Below are positions 44,835 through 53,886 of a stretch of 64,000 nt of DNA, piece after piece (the stretch's first letter is position 1; every line of letters starts with the position of its first letter). Source of the stretch: an uncultured Blautia sp. (GTDB taxonomy: Bacteria; Bacillota; Clostridia; Lachnospirales; Lachnospiraceae); NCBI GenBank assembly GCA_900542045.1, contig UQMI01000005.1, forward strand, positions 1 to 64,000, written 5' to 3'. Position numbers and translations under genes: made by a program. The notes beneath the pieces are model-generated. The model saw only the letters and a program-made list of their open reading frames with translations. It made no database searches and was not told the origin of the DNA.

Positions 44835-45105
44835 GGGAATCTTTCTTCGGTGTGGAAGAGAGGTTCCTTTTTTGTGCGATAGGGAAACAGAACGCTCTGT
44901 TCTGAATTTCCTATCGCACAAAAGTATCACAGGATGCTGTCGGGTTAAAACAGCCCAGACTATGCTGTCTGCACCCGAAGTGTCCGCCAGAGAAAAACAC
45001 TTGTGTTTTTCGGCATTTTTTATTAAAATAGATACTGTTATGCAGGCTGTGACCCGGGAAGGGAGTGCGGGTCTGCATCGAAATACGAAAAGAAGGGATA
45101 AGATT
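44835..45105. other. Gap before porG with a large palindrome
   Basis: No gene is supported in this 271-base gap. An open frame continues into porG from 44824, but that stretch covers the palindrome at 44870-44923 and is not protein-like. No strong promoter was found. Confidence 0.5.
44870..44923. repeat. Large palindromic element
   Basis: TTTTGTGCGATAGG (44870-44883) pairs with CCTATCGCACAAAA (44910-44923). Inside, CAGAAC 44888-44893 pairs with GTTCTG 44899-44904 around a 5-base loop. There is no T-run after it in either direction, so it is not a normal terminator. The inner part recurs at 25468-25492. Confidence 0.85.
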
Positions 45106-45678
45106 ATGAAGGACGTGATTGAGATCAGATGGCATGGCCGCGGCGGTCAGGGAGCCAAGACAGCAGCGCTGCTGCTGGCGGACGTTGCCTTTGGGACCGG
45201 CAGATATGTACAGGGATTTCCGGAATACGGGCCGGAGCGAATGGGCGCGCCCATTACCGCCTATAACCGGATCAGCCAGAAGCCCATTCGGGTACATTCC
45301 AATATTTATGATCCGGATTATGTGGCTGTTGTGGACGAGGGGCTGCTGGAAACGGTGCATGTGACCGACGGCCTGAAAATTGAAGGCGGGATCATTGTAA
45401 ATACAGCAAAAACCAAAGAAGAAATCCGAAAGCATCTGCACGGATATGAGGGCGCACTGTATACCATTGATGCCAGAAGAATTTCCATGGAGACACTGGG
45501 AAAATATTTTCCCAATACGCCTATGCTGGCGGCTGTAGTAAAGGTCAGCGGAGTGATGGAAGAGGAGATTTTCCTGAAAGAGATGGAAAATTCTTTCCGA
45601 CATAAATTTGCTTCCAAACCGGAAGTGATCGAAGGAAACATGAAAGCGCTGCAGATGGCTTTAAGGGAGGTGCAGTAA
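45106..45678 (+). CDS. porG: 2-oxoacid:ferredoxin oxidoreductase gamma subunit
   Basis: A 190-residue gamma subunit (EIRWHGRGGQGAKTAALLLAD at the N-terminus; GFPEYGPERMGAPITAY). ATG 45106 is chosen with AGAAGGGA upstream. It is the first gene of a gamma-delta-alpha-beta unit with overlapping TAATG stops and starts. The complex decarboxylates a 2-oxoacid, probably pyruvate, to the acyl-CoA and reduces ferredoxin, which would feed Rnf. A branched-chain substrate is not excluded. Confidence 0.92.
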   Translation: MKDVIEIRWHGRGGQGAKTAALLLADVAFGTGRYVQGFPEYGPERMGAPITAYNRISQKPIRVHSNIYDPDYVAVVDEGLLETVHVTDGLKIEGGIIVNTAKTKEEIRKHLHGYEGALYTIDARRISMETLGKYFPNTPMLAAVVKVSGVMEEEIFLKEMENSFRHKFASKPEVIEGNMKALQMALREVQ

Positions 45679-45974
45679 TGGATTTGGAAAGATTAAACGG
45701 TTCCTGCTCCTGGAAAGACCTGACAGAAGGAATGCAGATCTATCAGGGAGGGACTTCCAGAGAATTTCATACAGGAGAGTGGACCACAGTAAAGCCGGTG
45801 TTTCTGGCAGATAAATGCAAGCAGTGTCTGCTCTGTGTTCCGGTATGTCCGGACAGCGCCATACCGGTAAAAAATAAAGAAAGACAGGAATTCGATTACG
45901 ATCACTGCAAAGGCTGCGGGATCTGTGTAAAAGCCTGTCCTTTCGATGCGATAGAAATGGAGGGGATCAAATAA
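45678..45974 (+). CDS. porD: 2-oxoacid:ferredoxin oxidoreductase delta subunit
   Basis: A 98-residue ferredoxin-like subunit with two 4Fe-4S motifs (CKQCLLCVPVCP and CKGCGICVKACP). It passes electrons from the catalytic core to external ferredoxin. It overlaps the preceding and following genes by one base each. Confidence 0.93.
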   Translation: MDLERLNGSCSWKDLTEGMQIYQGGTSREFHTGEWTTVKPVFLADKCKQCLLCVPVCPDSAIPVKNKERQEFDYDHCKGCGICVKACPFDAIEMEGIK

Positions 45975-47155
45975 TGGCGAAAAGAGATCGTTTATCTGGA
46001 AATGAGGCAGTGGCAGTGGCGCTTCGTCAGATCAACCCCGATGTGATGCCGGCTTTTCCGATTACGCCATCCACGGAAATTCCGCAGTATTTTTCATCTT
46101 ATGTGGCGGATGGTCTTGTTGATACGGAATTTATTCCGGTGGAAAGTGAACACAGTTCCATGAGTGCGGCTATTGGTGCGGAGGCTGCCGGCGCCAGAAC
46201 GTTGACGGCAACTTCTTCCTGCGGACTGGCCTATATGTGGGAAGAACTTTATGTGGCTGCATCCAACCGTCTGCCAATCCTGTTGGCTCTGGTTAACCGG
46301 GCTCTGTCAGGCCCTATCAATATTAACTGTGATCATTCCGACAGCATGGGAGCCAGGGATTCCGGATGGATTCAGATCTATGCGGAGAATAACCAGGAAG
46401 CCTATGACAATATGATCCAGGCATACCGGATCGCAGAGCACGCCGATGTGCGCCTTCCGATCATGGTCTGCCAGGACGGGTTTATCACCAGCCATGCAGT
46501 GGAGAATATAGAACTGCTGGAGGATGAGGAAGTGCGGGCTTTCGTGGGAGAATACCAGCCGGAGCATTATCTGCTGAACGGAAAAGAGCCCATGGCAGTG
46601 GGACCGTATTCCATCACTAATTATTATATGGAAGCGAAGAAGCAGCATGCAGAGGCCATGAAGCATGCAAAGCAGGTGACGCTGGATGTGGCGGAAGAAT
46701 ATGCGAAGCTTTCCGGAAGAAAATACGGCCTGTTTGAAGCTTATGAACTGGAGGATGCGGATTACGCTGTGGTGATGATCGGTTCAGCGGCCGGAACCAC
46801 CAAGGATGCCATTGATGCTCTGCGTGCCCAGGGGAAGAAAGTGGGACTACTGAAGATCCGTCTGTTTCGTCCGTTCCCCGGAGAAGAGATTGCGGCGGCG
46901 TTAAAGCATACCAAAGCAGTGGCCATTATGGACCGGGCAGAAAGCCTGAACGGCCAGGGCGGGCCGCTGGGAGCGGAAGTGATGGCAGCGCTGTACCGGG
47001 CCAAGGCAGATACGCTGGCTATGAATTACATTTACGGCCTGGGCGGACGGGATGTCCGGGTGGAGCATATGGAATCTGTCTTTGCCCAGCTGGAAGAGGC
47101 GGCAGAGAAGCAGGACGCCGGCGAAATGTACCGCTATCTTGGATTAAGGGAGTAG
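45974..47155 (+). CDS. porA: 2-oxoacid:ferredoxin oxidoreductase alpha subunit
   Basis: A 393-residue alpha subunit. The N-terminus has NEAVAVALRQINPDVMPAFP and ITPSTEIPQY, the CoA/substrate side; ESEHSSMSAAIGAEAAGART contains the conserved glutamate near the thiamine site. The C-terminal domain includes KIRLFRPFPGEEI and DRAESLNGQGGPL. Length is normal for the four-subunit type. Confidence 0.94.
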   Translation: MAKRDRLSGNEAVAVALRQINPDVMPAFPITPSTEIPQYFSSYVADGLVDTEFIPVESEHSSMSAAIGAEAAGARTLTATSSCGLAYMWEELYVAASNRLPILLALVNRALSGPININCDHSDSMGARDSGWIQIYAENNQEAYDNMIQAYRIAEHADVRLPIMVCQDGFITSHAVENIELLEDEEVRAFVGEYQPEHYLLNGKEPMAVGPYSITNYYMEAKKQHAEAMKHAKQVTLDVAEEYAKLSGRKYGLFEAYELEDADYAVVMIGSAAGTTKDAIDALRAQGKKVGLLKIRLFRPFPGEEIAAALKHTKAVAIMDRAESLNGQGGPLGAEVMAALYRAKADTLAMNYIYGLGGRDVRVEHMESVFAQLEEAAEKQDAGEMYRYLGLRE

Positions 47156-47168
47156 GAGGACCGTTTAG

Positions 47169-48101
47169 ATGAGTTATGATTTTAAGGAAACAATGAACAA
47201 ACCGGAACGTCTTGCTCCGGGTCACAGAATGTGTGCCGGCTGCGGGGGAACCATAGCCGTACGAAATGTGCTCCGCGGACTGCATGAAGGCGATAAGGCA
47301 GTCATCGGCAATGCCACCGGGTGTCTGGAGGTATCCACATTTACCTATCCGTATACGGCCTGGGAGGACAGTTATATCCATAATGCTTTTGAAAATGCCG
47401 GCGCCACATTAAGCGGTGTGGAAACGGCATATCGTGTACTGAAGAAAAAGGGAAAGATCGACGATACTTATAAATTTATCACTTTCGGCGGGGACGGAGG
47501 TACATACGACATCGGACTGCAGTCTCTTTCCGGAGCCATGGAGCGGAACCACGATCTGGTCTATGTCTGCTACGACAATGGCGCATACATGAATACAGGA
47601 ATCCAGCGTTCTTCCGCGACGCCCATGTATGCCAATACCACCACCACGCCTGTGGGAAAGGTATCCCATGGCAAGCCCCAGAACCGCAAGGATCTGGCTT
47701 CCATCATTGCGTCCCATGACATCCCCTATGTGGCCCAGACCACATTTATCCGCAATTTTAAAGATCTTCATGTAAAAGCGGAAAAGGCCATTTACACGGA
47801 AGGAGCGGCTTTCCTGAATATCATGGCGCCATGCCCCCGGGGCTGGCAGTATCCCACGGCAGACATTATGGAAATCTGCAGGCTGGGGGTGGAAACCAAT
47901 TACTGGCCATTATTTGAGGTAATCGAGGGAAAATGGATTCTGAATTATGAGCCGAAGAAAAAGCTTCCCATTGAAGATTTTTTAAGAAAGCAGGGACGGT
48001 TCAAACATCTGTTCAAACCGGAAAATGAATATCTGATCGAAGAATTCCAGAAAGAAGTGGACCGGAGATGGGAGGAACTGCTGCACCGGTGCAGTAAATA
48101 A
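47169..48101 (+). CDS. porB: 2-oxoacid:ferredoxin oxidoreductase beta subunit
   Basis: A 310-residue thiamine-diphosphate subunit: GHRMCAGCGGTIAVRNVL and NATGCLEVST give cluster cysteines, and GGDGGTYDIGLQSLSGAMER followed by YDNGAYMNTG forms the Mg-ThDP motif. It completes the catalytic heterotetramer. Confidence 0.95.
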   Translation: MSYDFKETMNKPERLAPGHRMCAGCGGTIAVRNVLRGLHEGDKAVIGNATGCLEVSTFTYPYTAWEDSYIHNAFENAGATLSGVETAYRVLKKKGKIDDTYKFITFGGDGGTYDIGLQSLSGAMERNHDLVYVCYDNGAYMNTGIQRSSATPMYANTTTTPVGKVSHGKPQNRKDLASIIASHDIPYVAQTTFIRNFKDLHVKAEKAIYTEGAAFLNIMAPCPRGWQYPTADIMEICRLGVETNYWPLFEVIEGKWILNYEPKKKLPIEDFLRKQGRFKHLFKPENEYLIEEFQKEVDRRWEELLHRCSK

Positions 48102-48166
48102 AGCACAGACAGAGTATATGGACAAAACATAAAATACCGGAAACCGAAAAGGGACCGGAGAGGAAG

Positions 48167-48203
48167 AGACAGGCAGAAGACGGCGGGACCGGGCTGCCTG
48201 TCT
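48167..48203 (+). terminator. Possible terminator after porB
   Basis: AGACAGGCAG 48167-48176 pairs with CTGCCTGTCT 48194-48203, followed by GTTTCTG. The U-run is weak. Confidence 0.5.
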
Positions 48204-48245
48204 GTTTCTGATCTCCTGCAAAATTTGTTTTGATTTCCATTAAGA

Positions 48246-48292
48246 CAAAAAAAGAGCTGCTGCAGAAGAAATTTCTTTCTCAGCAACAGCTG
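48246..48292 (-). terminator. Terminator of rpmB
   Basis: On the minus strand a stem of about 16 bp with small bulges (AGCTGTTGCTG... with ...GCAGCAGCT) ends in CTTTTTTTG, ten bases after the rpmB stop. Confidence 0.8.
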
Positions 48293-48301
48293 CATCTTAT
48301 C

Positions 48302-48487
48302 CTATGCTCTCTCAACTTTTCCGGAACGTAAGCAGGAAGTACATACGTACATTTTCTTTGCTGCTCCGTTTACTTTTACTTTAACGGATTTTACGTTGGA
48401 TTTCCACATTTTATTAGAACGTCTATGAGAATGACTCACATTATTTCCAAAATGAGCACCTTTTTCACAAATTGCGCACTTAGCCAT
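48302..48487 (-). CDS. rpmB: 50S ribosomal protein L28
   Basis: A 61-residue ribosomal protein with two CxxC pairs (CAICEKG; CTSCLRSG) for zinc and the motif SHSHRRSNKMWKSNVKSVKV. A strong minus-strand site AAGGAGG precedes the ATG. It stands alone with its own promoter and terminator and is divergent from the Asp23 gene. Confidence 0.97.
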   Translation of the reverse strand: MAKCAICEKGAHFGNNVSHSHRRSNKMWKSNVKSVKVKVNGAAKKMYVCTSCLRSGKVERA

Positions 48488-48523
48488 GATAGCACCTCCT
48501 TACGCTTTTTTTCAACAGACTAT

Positions 48524-48552
48524 ATTCTAACAGATGGTCTTGGGTTTTGCAA
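48524..48552 (-). promoter_or_regulatory. Promoter of rpmB
   Basis: On the minus strand TTGCAA (48552-48547) and TAGAAT (48529-48524) have a 17-base spacer. Confidence 0.75.
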
Positions 48553-48603
48553 GCAAAAAAGGAAAAAAATCAAATTATTATTTCATTTTTATGGAAAAGA
48601 GGT

Positions 48604-48627
48604 TATAATACACTCATAATAGAGTGT
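48604..48627 (+). promoter_or_regulatory. -10 element and inverted repeat before the Asp23 gene
   Basis: TATAAT at 48604-48609 (with a weak -35, TTCATT-like, near 48582) is followed immediately by ACACTC 48610-48615 and GAGTGT 48622-48627, an inverted repeat around the expected transcription start that could be an operator. Confidence 0.55.
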
Positions 48628-48650
48628 AGAAATAAATGGAGGTATCTGAT

Positions 48651-49007
48651 ATGAGTGGACGAATAGATTCCGGTTTGGGGCAGATTGTCATCGATACCGA
48701 TGTGATCGCCACTTACGCAGGCAGTGTAGCGGTGGAGTGTTTTGGCATCGTGGGCATGGCTGCCGTCAGTATGAAAGACGGCCTTGTCAAGCTGCTCAAA
48801 AAAGACAGTCTGAAGCATGGCATTAATGTCAGAATCGAGGAAAATAAGATTTGTCTGGATTTCCATGTGATTGTTGCCTATGGAGTAAGCATCAGTACCA
48901 TTGCAGACAATCTTCAGAGTAATGTAAAATATAAAGTGGAAGCATTTACAGGCATGGAGATTCAGGAAATCAACATCTTCGTGGAAGGTGTGCGCGCAAT
49001 AGATTAG
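48651..49007 (+). CDS. Asp23/Gls24-family envelope stress protein
   Basis: A 118-residue Asp23-type protein (GQIVIDTDVIATYAGSVAVECFGIVGMA; FHVIVAYGVSISTIADNLQ; EAFTGMEIQEINIFVEGVR). ATG 48651 is chosen with TGGAGG at 48637-48642; ATG 48636 lies inside that site. This gene and the FakA-like gene downstream are a standard Firmicute pair. Confidence 0.92.
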   Translation: MSGRIDSGLGQIVIDTDVIATYAGSVAVECFGIVGMAAVSMKDGLVKLLKKDSLKHGINVRIEENKICLDFHVIVAYGVSISTIADNLQSNVKYKVEAFTGMEIQEINIFVEGVRAID

Positions 49008-49029
49008 TTTGTTAAGGAGGATACTTGTG

Positions 49030-50688
49030 GTGAGTACAAATACCATAGATGCGAAACTGCTTGCGAAGATGTTTCTGGCAGGTGCAAAAAATCTGGAGGC
49101 AAAGAAAGAGTGGATCAATGAATTGAATGTGTTCCCGGTGCCGGACGGCGATACGGGGACTAATATGACGCTGACCATCATGTCTGCGGCTGCAGAGGTT
49201 TCCCGTATTGAAAACCCTACCAATGAGCAGCTCGCAAAGGCAATTTCCAACGGTTCTCTGCGCGGAGCCAGGGGCAATTCCGGCGTGATCCTGTCTCAGC
49301 TTCTCCGGGGCTTTACCAAGAGCATTACCAGAGAAGAAAAGAGTGAGCTGGATGCTTCGGCCATTGCCAGGGCCATGGATAAGGGTGTGGAGACGGCTTA
49401 TAAAGCAGTTATGAAGCCGAAAGAGGGAACCATTCTGACAGTTGCAAGAGAAGCGGCTGCCAGAGCCATGGAGATCGCGGAGGAAGACAGTGATCTGGAA
49501 GCTTTCTTTCTGGAAGTATTTAAACACGCAGAAGAAACCCTTGCCAGGACTCCGGAAATGCTTCCGGTTCTGAAGGAAGCAGGAGTGGTTGACTCCGGCG
49601 GACAGGGACTGCTGGAAGTATATCGGGGAGCACTGGATGCATTCCGGGGCAAGGAAATTGATTATACCATCGAAGAAACATCCGGAACAGGCAGTATTAC
49701 GAAGGTAACCTCCCAGGCGGAAGCGGATATCAAGTTCGGGTACTGTACAGAATTTATCATCATGCTGGATCAGGAGTTTTCAGAGACAGAAGAGCATGGA
49801 TTCAAGCATTTTCTCAGTTCCATCGGAGATTCCATCGTAGTAGTGGCAGATGATGAGATCGTGAAAGTACATGTGCATACCAATCATCCGGGGCAGGCCA
49901 TTGAGAAGGCATTGACTTACGGTTCTCTTTCCCGGATGAAGATCGACAATATGAGGGAGGAGCATCAGGAGAAACTGATCAAGGATGCAGAGCGGATCGC
50001 CAAAGAGCAGGAGAAGCAGGAAGAACAGAAGGAAGTGGGATTCCTCTCCGTATCTACCGGTGAGGGAATCCGGGATATCTTCCTTGATCTGGGCGTAGAC
50101 TATCTGATCGAGGGCGGTCAGACCATGAATCCCAGCACTGAGGATATGCTCAATGCCATTGCGAAGATCAATGCGAAGACCATTTTCATCTTCCCCAACA
50201 ACAAGAATATCATTCTGGCAGCCAACCAGGCCAGAGATCTGACAAAAGATAAAAAGATCATTGTGATCCCCACCAAGACCATTCCCCAGGGTATTACGGC
50301 CATGATCAATTATGTGGCGGAAAAGACACCGGAGGAAAATGCGGAAAGCATGCTGGAGGAGATCTCCACCGTTAAGACTGGTCAGGTGACATACGCAGTA
50401 CGGGATACAAGGCTGGATGACAAGGAGATCCATCAGGGCGACATCATGGGCATCGGCGATAAGGGAATCCTTGCCGTTGGCACTGAGATCAATGCAGTAG
50501 CCGGTGAAATGGCCGGACATATGGTGGATGAGGACGCAGAGATCATCAGTATTTATTACGGCGCGGATGTGCCGGAGGAAGAAGCGGAGAAACTGCGGGA
50601 ATCTCTGGAAGAAGCCTATCCGGACTGCGATGTGGAAGTGAACTTTGGCGGACAGCCTATTTATTATTATATTCTTTCTGTGGAATAG
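49030..50688 (+). CDS. DAK2-domain fatty-acid kinase-like protein (YloV/FakA family)
   Basis: A protein of about 552 residues. The N-terminal DhaL/DAK2 domain (NELNVFPVPDGDTGTNMTLT; GSLRGARGNSGVILSQLLRG; VVDSGGQGLLEVYRGAL) binds ATP. The middle and C-terminal parts match FakA (KVHVHTNHPG; IFIFPNNKNIILAANQA). FakA phosphorylates fatty acids bound to a FakB (DegV-type) partner. AAGGAGG at 49014-49020 fits GTG 49027 or GTG 49030; the latter gives the more family-like N-terminus. Confidence 0.9.
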   Translation: MSTNTIDAKLLAKMFLAGAKNLEAKKEWINELNVFPVPDGDTGTNMTLTIMSAAAEVSRIENPTNEQLAKAISNGSLRGARGNSGVILSQLLRGFTKSITREEKSELDASAIARAMDKGVETAYKAVMKPKEGTILTVAREAAARAMEIAEEDSDLEAFFLEVFKHAEETLARTPEMLPVLKEAGVVDSGGQGLLEVYRGALDAFRGKEIDYTIEETSGTGSITKVTSQAEADIKFGYCTEFIIMLDQEFSETEEHGFKHFLSSIGDSIVVVADDEIVKVHVHTNHPGQAIEKALTYGSLSRMKIDNMREEHQEKLIKDAERIAKEQEKQEEQKEVGFLSVSTGEGIRDIFLDLGVDYLIEGGQTMNPSTEDMLNAIAKINAKTIFIFPNNKNIILAANQARDLTKDKKIIVIPTKTIPQGITAMINYVAEKTPEENAESMLEEISTVKTGQVTYAVRDTRLDDKEIHQGDIMGIGDKGILAVGTEINAVAGEMAGHMVDEDAEIISIYYGADVPEEEAEKLRESLEEAYPDCDVEVNFGGQPIYYYILSVE

Positions 50689-50714
50689 CACAGAACATAA
50701 CAGGTTAGAGTGAC

Positions 50715-52778
50715 ATGAAGAAACAGCCATTGCAGACCCTGAAAGGGGTCGGAGAAAAGACAGAAAAGCTGTTCCGAAAACTGAATATTACGGATACGGA
50801 AGCACTTCTGCATTATTATCCCAGAGATTACGATGCCTGTGAGCCCTGTGTGCCGGTGGAGGAACTGGTAGAAGGGCGAAAGGCAGCGGTGCTGGGAAAG
50901 GTGATGCAGGCGCCGTCGGTAGTCACCTCCGGCAGAGGAAGATCCGTGACCACATTGACCATTGCAGGCGAGAGCGGTAAAAAGCTCTCGCTTACGTGGT
51001 TTCATATGCCTTTTCTGCGCAGTACCATCAAAAAAGGCATGGTTCTGGTCTTTCGGGGAACGCCTCGGGTAAAGAACGGACGGATGACCATGGAACAGCC
51101 GGAATATTATACGCCGGGGGCTTACGAAGAGAAAATGCACCATCTGCAGCCGATATACGGACTGACAGCCGGGCTGTCCGGCAAGACCATTGCCAAAGGC
51201 GTGGAGCAGGTGCTCAAAGAGGCCAGACTGGATCCGGAATATCTTCCGGAAGAGCTGCGGGAGAAATACCATCTGGCCGAATACAATTTTGCGCTGCAGA
51301 ACATTCATTTTCCGGAAAACAGGGAACACCTTCTGATCGCCAGGAAAAGACTGGTATTTGATGAGTTCCTTTTTTTTATCCTGGCAATTCAGCAGCTGAA
51401 GGCTCAGGAGGAGACACATCCCAACGCGTTTCCCATGAAAGAAGTTTGGGCCACGGAGGAGGCCATAGACAGTCTGCCCTATCAGCTGACACGGGCACAG
51501 CGGCAGGTGTGGCGGGAAATTGAAACGGATCTGAAAGGAACCCGTCTGATGTCCCGTCTGGTACAGGGAGATGTGGGAAGCGGAAAGACCATTCTGGCCT
51601 TTCTGGCCATGATCATGACGGCGGAGAACGGATACCAGTCGGCGCTGATGGTGCCAACGGAAGTGCTTGCCAGGCAGCATTTTGAAGCGGTATGCAGGCT
51701 CCTGGAAAATCTGGAAGTCCCGTCATGCCGGCCGGTACTTCTGACCGGTTCCAATACCCAAAAAGAAAAAAGAGAGATCTACCAGAAAATCGCTTCCGGT
51801 GAGGCCACAATGATTATCGGAACCCATGCTCTGATCCAGGAGAAGGTCCAGTACCGGAATCTGGCTCTGGTCATCACCGATGAGCAGCACCGGTTTGGCG
51901 TGAAGCAGAGGGAGGCGCTGACAACCCGGGGAGCCCATCCCCATGTGCTGGTTATGAGTGCAACCCCCATTCCCCGGACGCTGGCGATCATCCTGTATGG
52001 GGATCTGGATATTTCTGTTATTGACGAGCTGCCTGCCAGACGTCTGCCCATCAAAAACTGCGTAGTGGATACTTCCTACCGCCCTCAGGCCTACCGGTTC
52101 ATGGAGAGACAGATCCGGGAAGGACGGCAGGTCTATGTGATCTGTCCCATGGTGGAAGAAAGCGAAGGACTGGAAGCAGAGAACGTGCTGGATTATACCA
52201 GAAAGCTGCAGCAGATCTTTCCGGCAGAGATCCGTGTGGCATCTCTCCATGGACGTATGAAACCCAGAGAAAAAAATCAGATTATGGAGGCATTTGCAGC
52301 AGGGGAAATTCATATTCTGGTATCAACGACAGTTGTGGAGGTGGGGGTCAATGTGCCCAATGCCACCGTGATGCTGGTGGAGAACGCGGAACGGTTCGGT
52401 CTTGCCCAGCTGCACCAGCTCAGAGGACGGGTGGGGCGGGGCGAACACCAGTCCTACTGTATTTTTATGCAGGGAAACACGGATCAGGAGATCAGCGCGC
52501 GGCTGAAAATCCTGAACCAGTCCAACGACGGCTTTTATATTGCGGGAGAAGACCTGAAACTGCGGGGGCCCGGCGACCTTTTCGGCGTGCGGCAAAGCGG
52601 TGCTCTGGAGTTCCGGCTGGCTGATGTATTCGGGGATGCTCCGATCCTGCGGGACGCCAGCGCGGCGGCAGGAGAACTGCTGGCTCTGGATCCCGGACTG
52701 GATCTGCCGCAGCATGAGGGAATCCGTAAGAAAATGGATCTCTATGTGCGGGAAAATCTGGAAGTTTTGGGAATTTAG
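50715..52778 (+). CDS. recG: ATP-dependent DNA helicase RecG
   Basis: A 687-residue branch-migrating helicase: N-terminal wedge domain (LKGVGEKTEKLFRKLNI; YYPRDYD), then SF2 helicase motifs I (GDVGSGKTILA), II (DEQHRFG), III (SATPIPRT) and VI (QLRGRVGRG). It rescues stalled forks. It starts 26 bases after the FakA-like gene. Confidence 0.96.
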   Translation: MKKQPLQTLKGVGEKTEKLFRKLNITDTEALLHYYPRDYDACEPCVPVEELVEGRKAAVLGKVMQAPSVVTSGRGRSVTTLTIAGESGKKLSLTWFHMPFLRSTIKKGMVLVFRGTPRVKNGRMTMEQPEYYTPGAYEEKMHHLQPIYGLTAGLSGKTIAKGVEQVLKEARLDPEYLPEELREKYHLAEYNFALQNIHFPENREHLLIARKRLVFDEFLFFILAIQQLKAQEETHPNAFPMKEVWATEEAIDSLPYQLTRAQRQVWREIETDLKGTRLMSRLVQGDVGSGKTILAFLAMIMTAENGYQSALMVPTEVLARQHFEAVCRLLENLEVPSCRPVLLTGSNTQKEKREIYQKIASGEATMIIGTHALIQEKVQYRNLALVITDEQHRFGVKQREALTTRGAHPHVLVMSATPIPRTLAIILYGDLDISVIDELPARRLPIKNCVVDTSYRPQAYRFMERQIREGRQVYVICPMVEESEGLEAENVLDYTRKLQQIFPAEIRVASLHGRMKPREKNQIMEAFAAGEIHILVSTTVVEVGVNVPNATVMLVENAERFGLAQLHQLRGRVGRGEHQSYCIFMQGNTDQEISARLKILNQSNDGFYIAGEDLKLRGPGDLFGVRQSGALEFRLADVFGDAPILRDASAAAGELLALDPGLDLPQHEGIRKKMDLYVRENLEVLGI

Positions 52779-52888
52779 TGTTAATTTTCCGTGTTTCCAA
52801 GAAAAACCCTTGTCAAATGAAATAAAAAGTGATATCTTAAGTCAGGTAAAGTTTAAAATGCCTGTACGTAAAGGAGGCTAAGGTAGCT

Positions 52889-53302
52889 ATGAGAACAACC
52901 AAAAAAGCAGAAACCAAAGCAACAGAAACTGCTGCGACAGCTAATGTAGAGACTCCCGTAGAGACAGCTCCTGTTGAGAAGGCAGAAAAGACTCCTGCAA
53001 AGGAAACGAAAAAAACTACAAGAAAAACAACTGCCACAAAAAAGAGTGCTGCAGCAAAGACAACTGCCGCCAAACGCACCACAAGAAAGAAAGCTCATGT
53101 GGTGAATCAGGAAGTTTATATCCAGTTTTGGGGCAAAGAAGTCTACGCCAAAGATGTGGTAGATCGGATCAAAAATATCTGGGAAACAGATATGGGAAGA
53201 AAGCCGGAGGAGCTTCTGGATCTGAAAGTATATATCAAACCAGAAGAAAATGGTGCGCACTATGTGATCAACGGAGAGATCACCGGATTTATCGGCTTAT
53301 AA
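52889..53302 (+). CDS. DUF6465 protein with lysine-rich N-terminus
   Basis: A 137-residue protein. Residues 1-70 are a Lys/Thr/Ala-rich, histone-H1-like disordered region (KKTTRKTTATKKS); residues 72-137 form a small conserved domain (QEVYIQFWGKEVYAKDVVDRIKN; DLKVYIKPEENGAHYVING). I associate this domain with Lachnospiraceae. Nucleic-acid binding is suggested only by the basic tail. AAAGGAGG precedes the ATG. Confidence 0.82.
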   Translation: MRTTKKAETKATETAATANVETPVETAPVEKAEKTPAKETKKTTRKTTATKKSAAAKTTAAKRTTRKKAHVVNQEVYIQFWGKEVYAKDVVDRIKNIWETDMGRKPEELLDLKVYIKPEENGAHYVINGEITGFIGL

Positions 53303-53324
53303 AAGTTTGATATAAAGTGAAGAA

Positions 53325-53374
53325 AAAGACCATTGCAAATGGAATTCTGGAAGAACTCTTTTGCAATGGTCTTT
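53325..53374. terminator. Convergent terminator between the DUF6465 and SASP genes
   Basis: AAAGACCATTGCAAA 53325-53339 pairs perfectly with TTTGCAATGGTCTTT 53360-53374. On the minus strand it runs on into TTTTTCTTC, so it is best for the SASP gene, but it can serve both. Confidence 0.85.
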
Positions 53375-53416
53375 CCCGCTTGTTTCAGTGATTACGGAAA
53401 CAGTCAGGGGAAGAGA

Positions 53417-53638
53417 TTAGAACTGGCTGCCTGTGCCGCCTGTCATCTGTCTTTCCTGTGCTTCGATCATTTTCTTCACCATATAGCCGCCAACGCTTCC
53501 GTTCTGTTTGGAAGTCAGGTTTCCGTTGTAACCGTCAGTCAGGGGTACTCCCAGCTCGTTTGCTACTTCGAATTTGAAACGATCCAGTGCGCTTTTTGCT
53601 TCTGGTACAGCTGCTGTGTTTGAAGAACGATTTGACAT
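53417..53638 (-). CDS. Alpha/beta-type small acid-soluble spore protein
   Basis: A 73-residue spore DNA-binding protein. Motifs FKFEVANELGVPL and NGSVGGYMVKKMIEAQER are diagnostic, including the GPR-protease cleavage region. A strong AGGAGG precedes the ATG on the minus strand. Presumably expressed in the forespore; I could not assign its promoter with certainty. Confidence 0.95.
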   Translation of the reverse strand: MSNRSSNTAAVPEAKSALDRFKFEVANELGVPLTDGYNGNLTSKQNGSVGGYMVKKMIEAQERQMTGGTGSQF

Positions 53639-53818
53639 AATTCATTTCCTCCTTGGTTGTTTGTTGTTTTGTTACACTGCTAGTATGTGACACAAAAAGA
53701 AAAATACACTGGTAATATTTGAATAAACTGCCCATGCTGACCAGTAAAACGGATTTTGCGGCCCTTTCCGGCACATTTTTGGTGGGTTTATAAAAAATGT
53801 CTAAATTTTAAAAAATGA

Positions 53819-53847
53819 TTGCACTCTATTTATGCATTTGTTATAAT
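53819..53847 (+). promoter_or_regulatory. Promoter of mgsA-rsmD-coaD
   Basis: TTGCAC 53819-53824 and TATAAT 53842-53847 with a 17-base spacer, 40 bases before mgsA. Confidence 0.78.
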
Positions 53848-53886
53848 GTCTAATATAATGTTTGAGAAGAAAGCAAGGGGTGACAT

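Noticed and set aside
44870-44923. Intrinsic terminator
   Set aside because: The stem is strong but is flanked by T on the left and A on the right, so no U-run follows in either direction.
44824-45105. Longer N-terminus of porG
   Set aside because: The extra frame covers a palindromic repeat and is not homologous to gamma subunits; a good site precedes ATG 45106.
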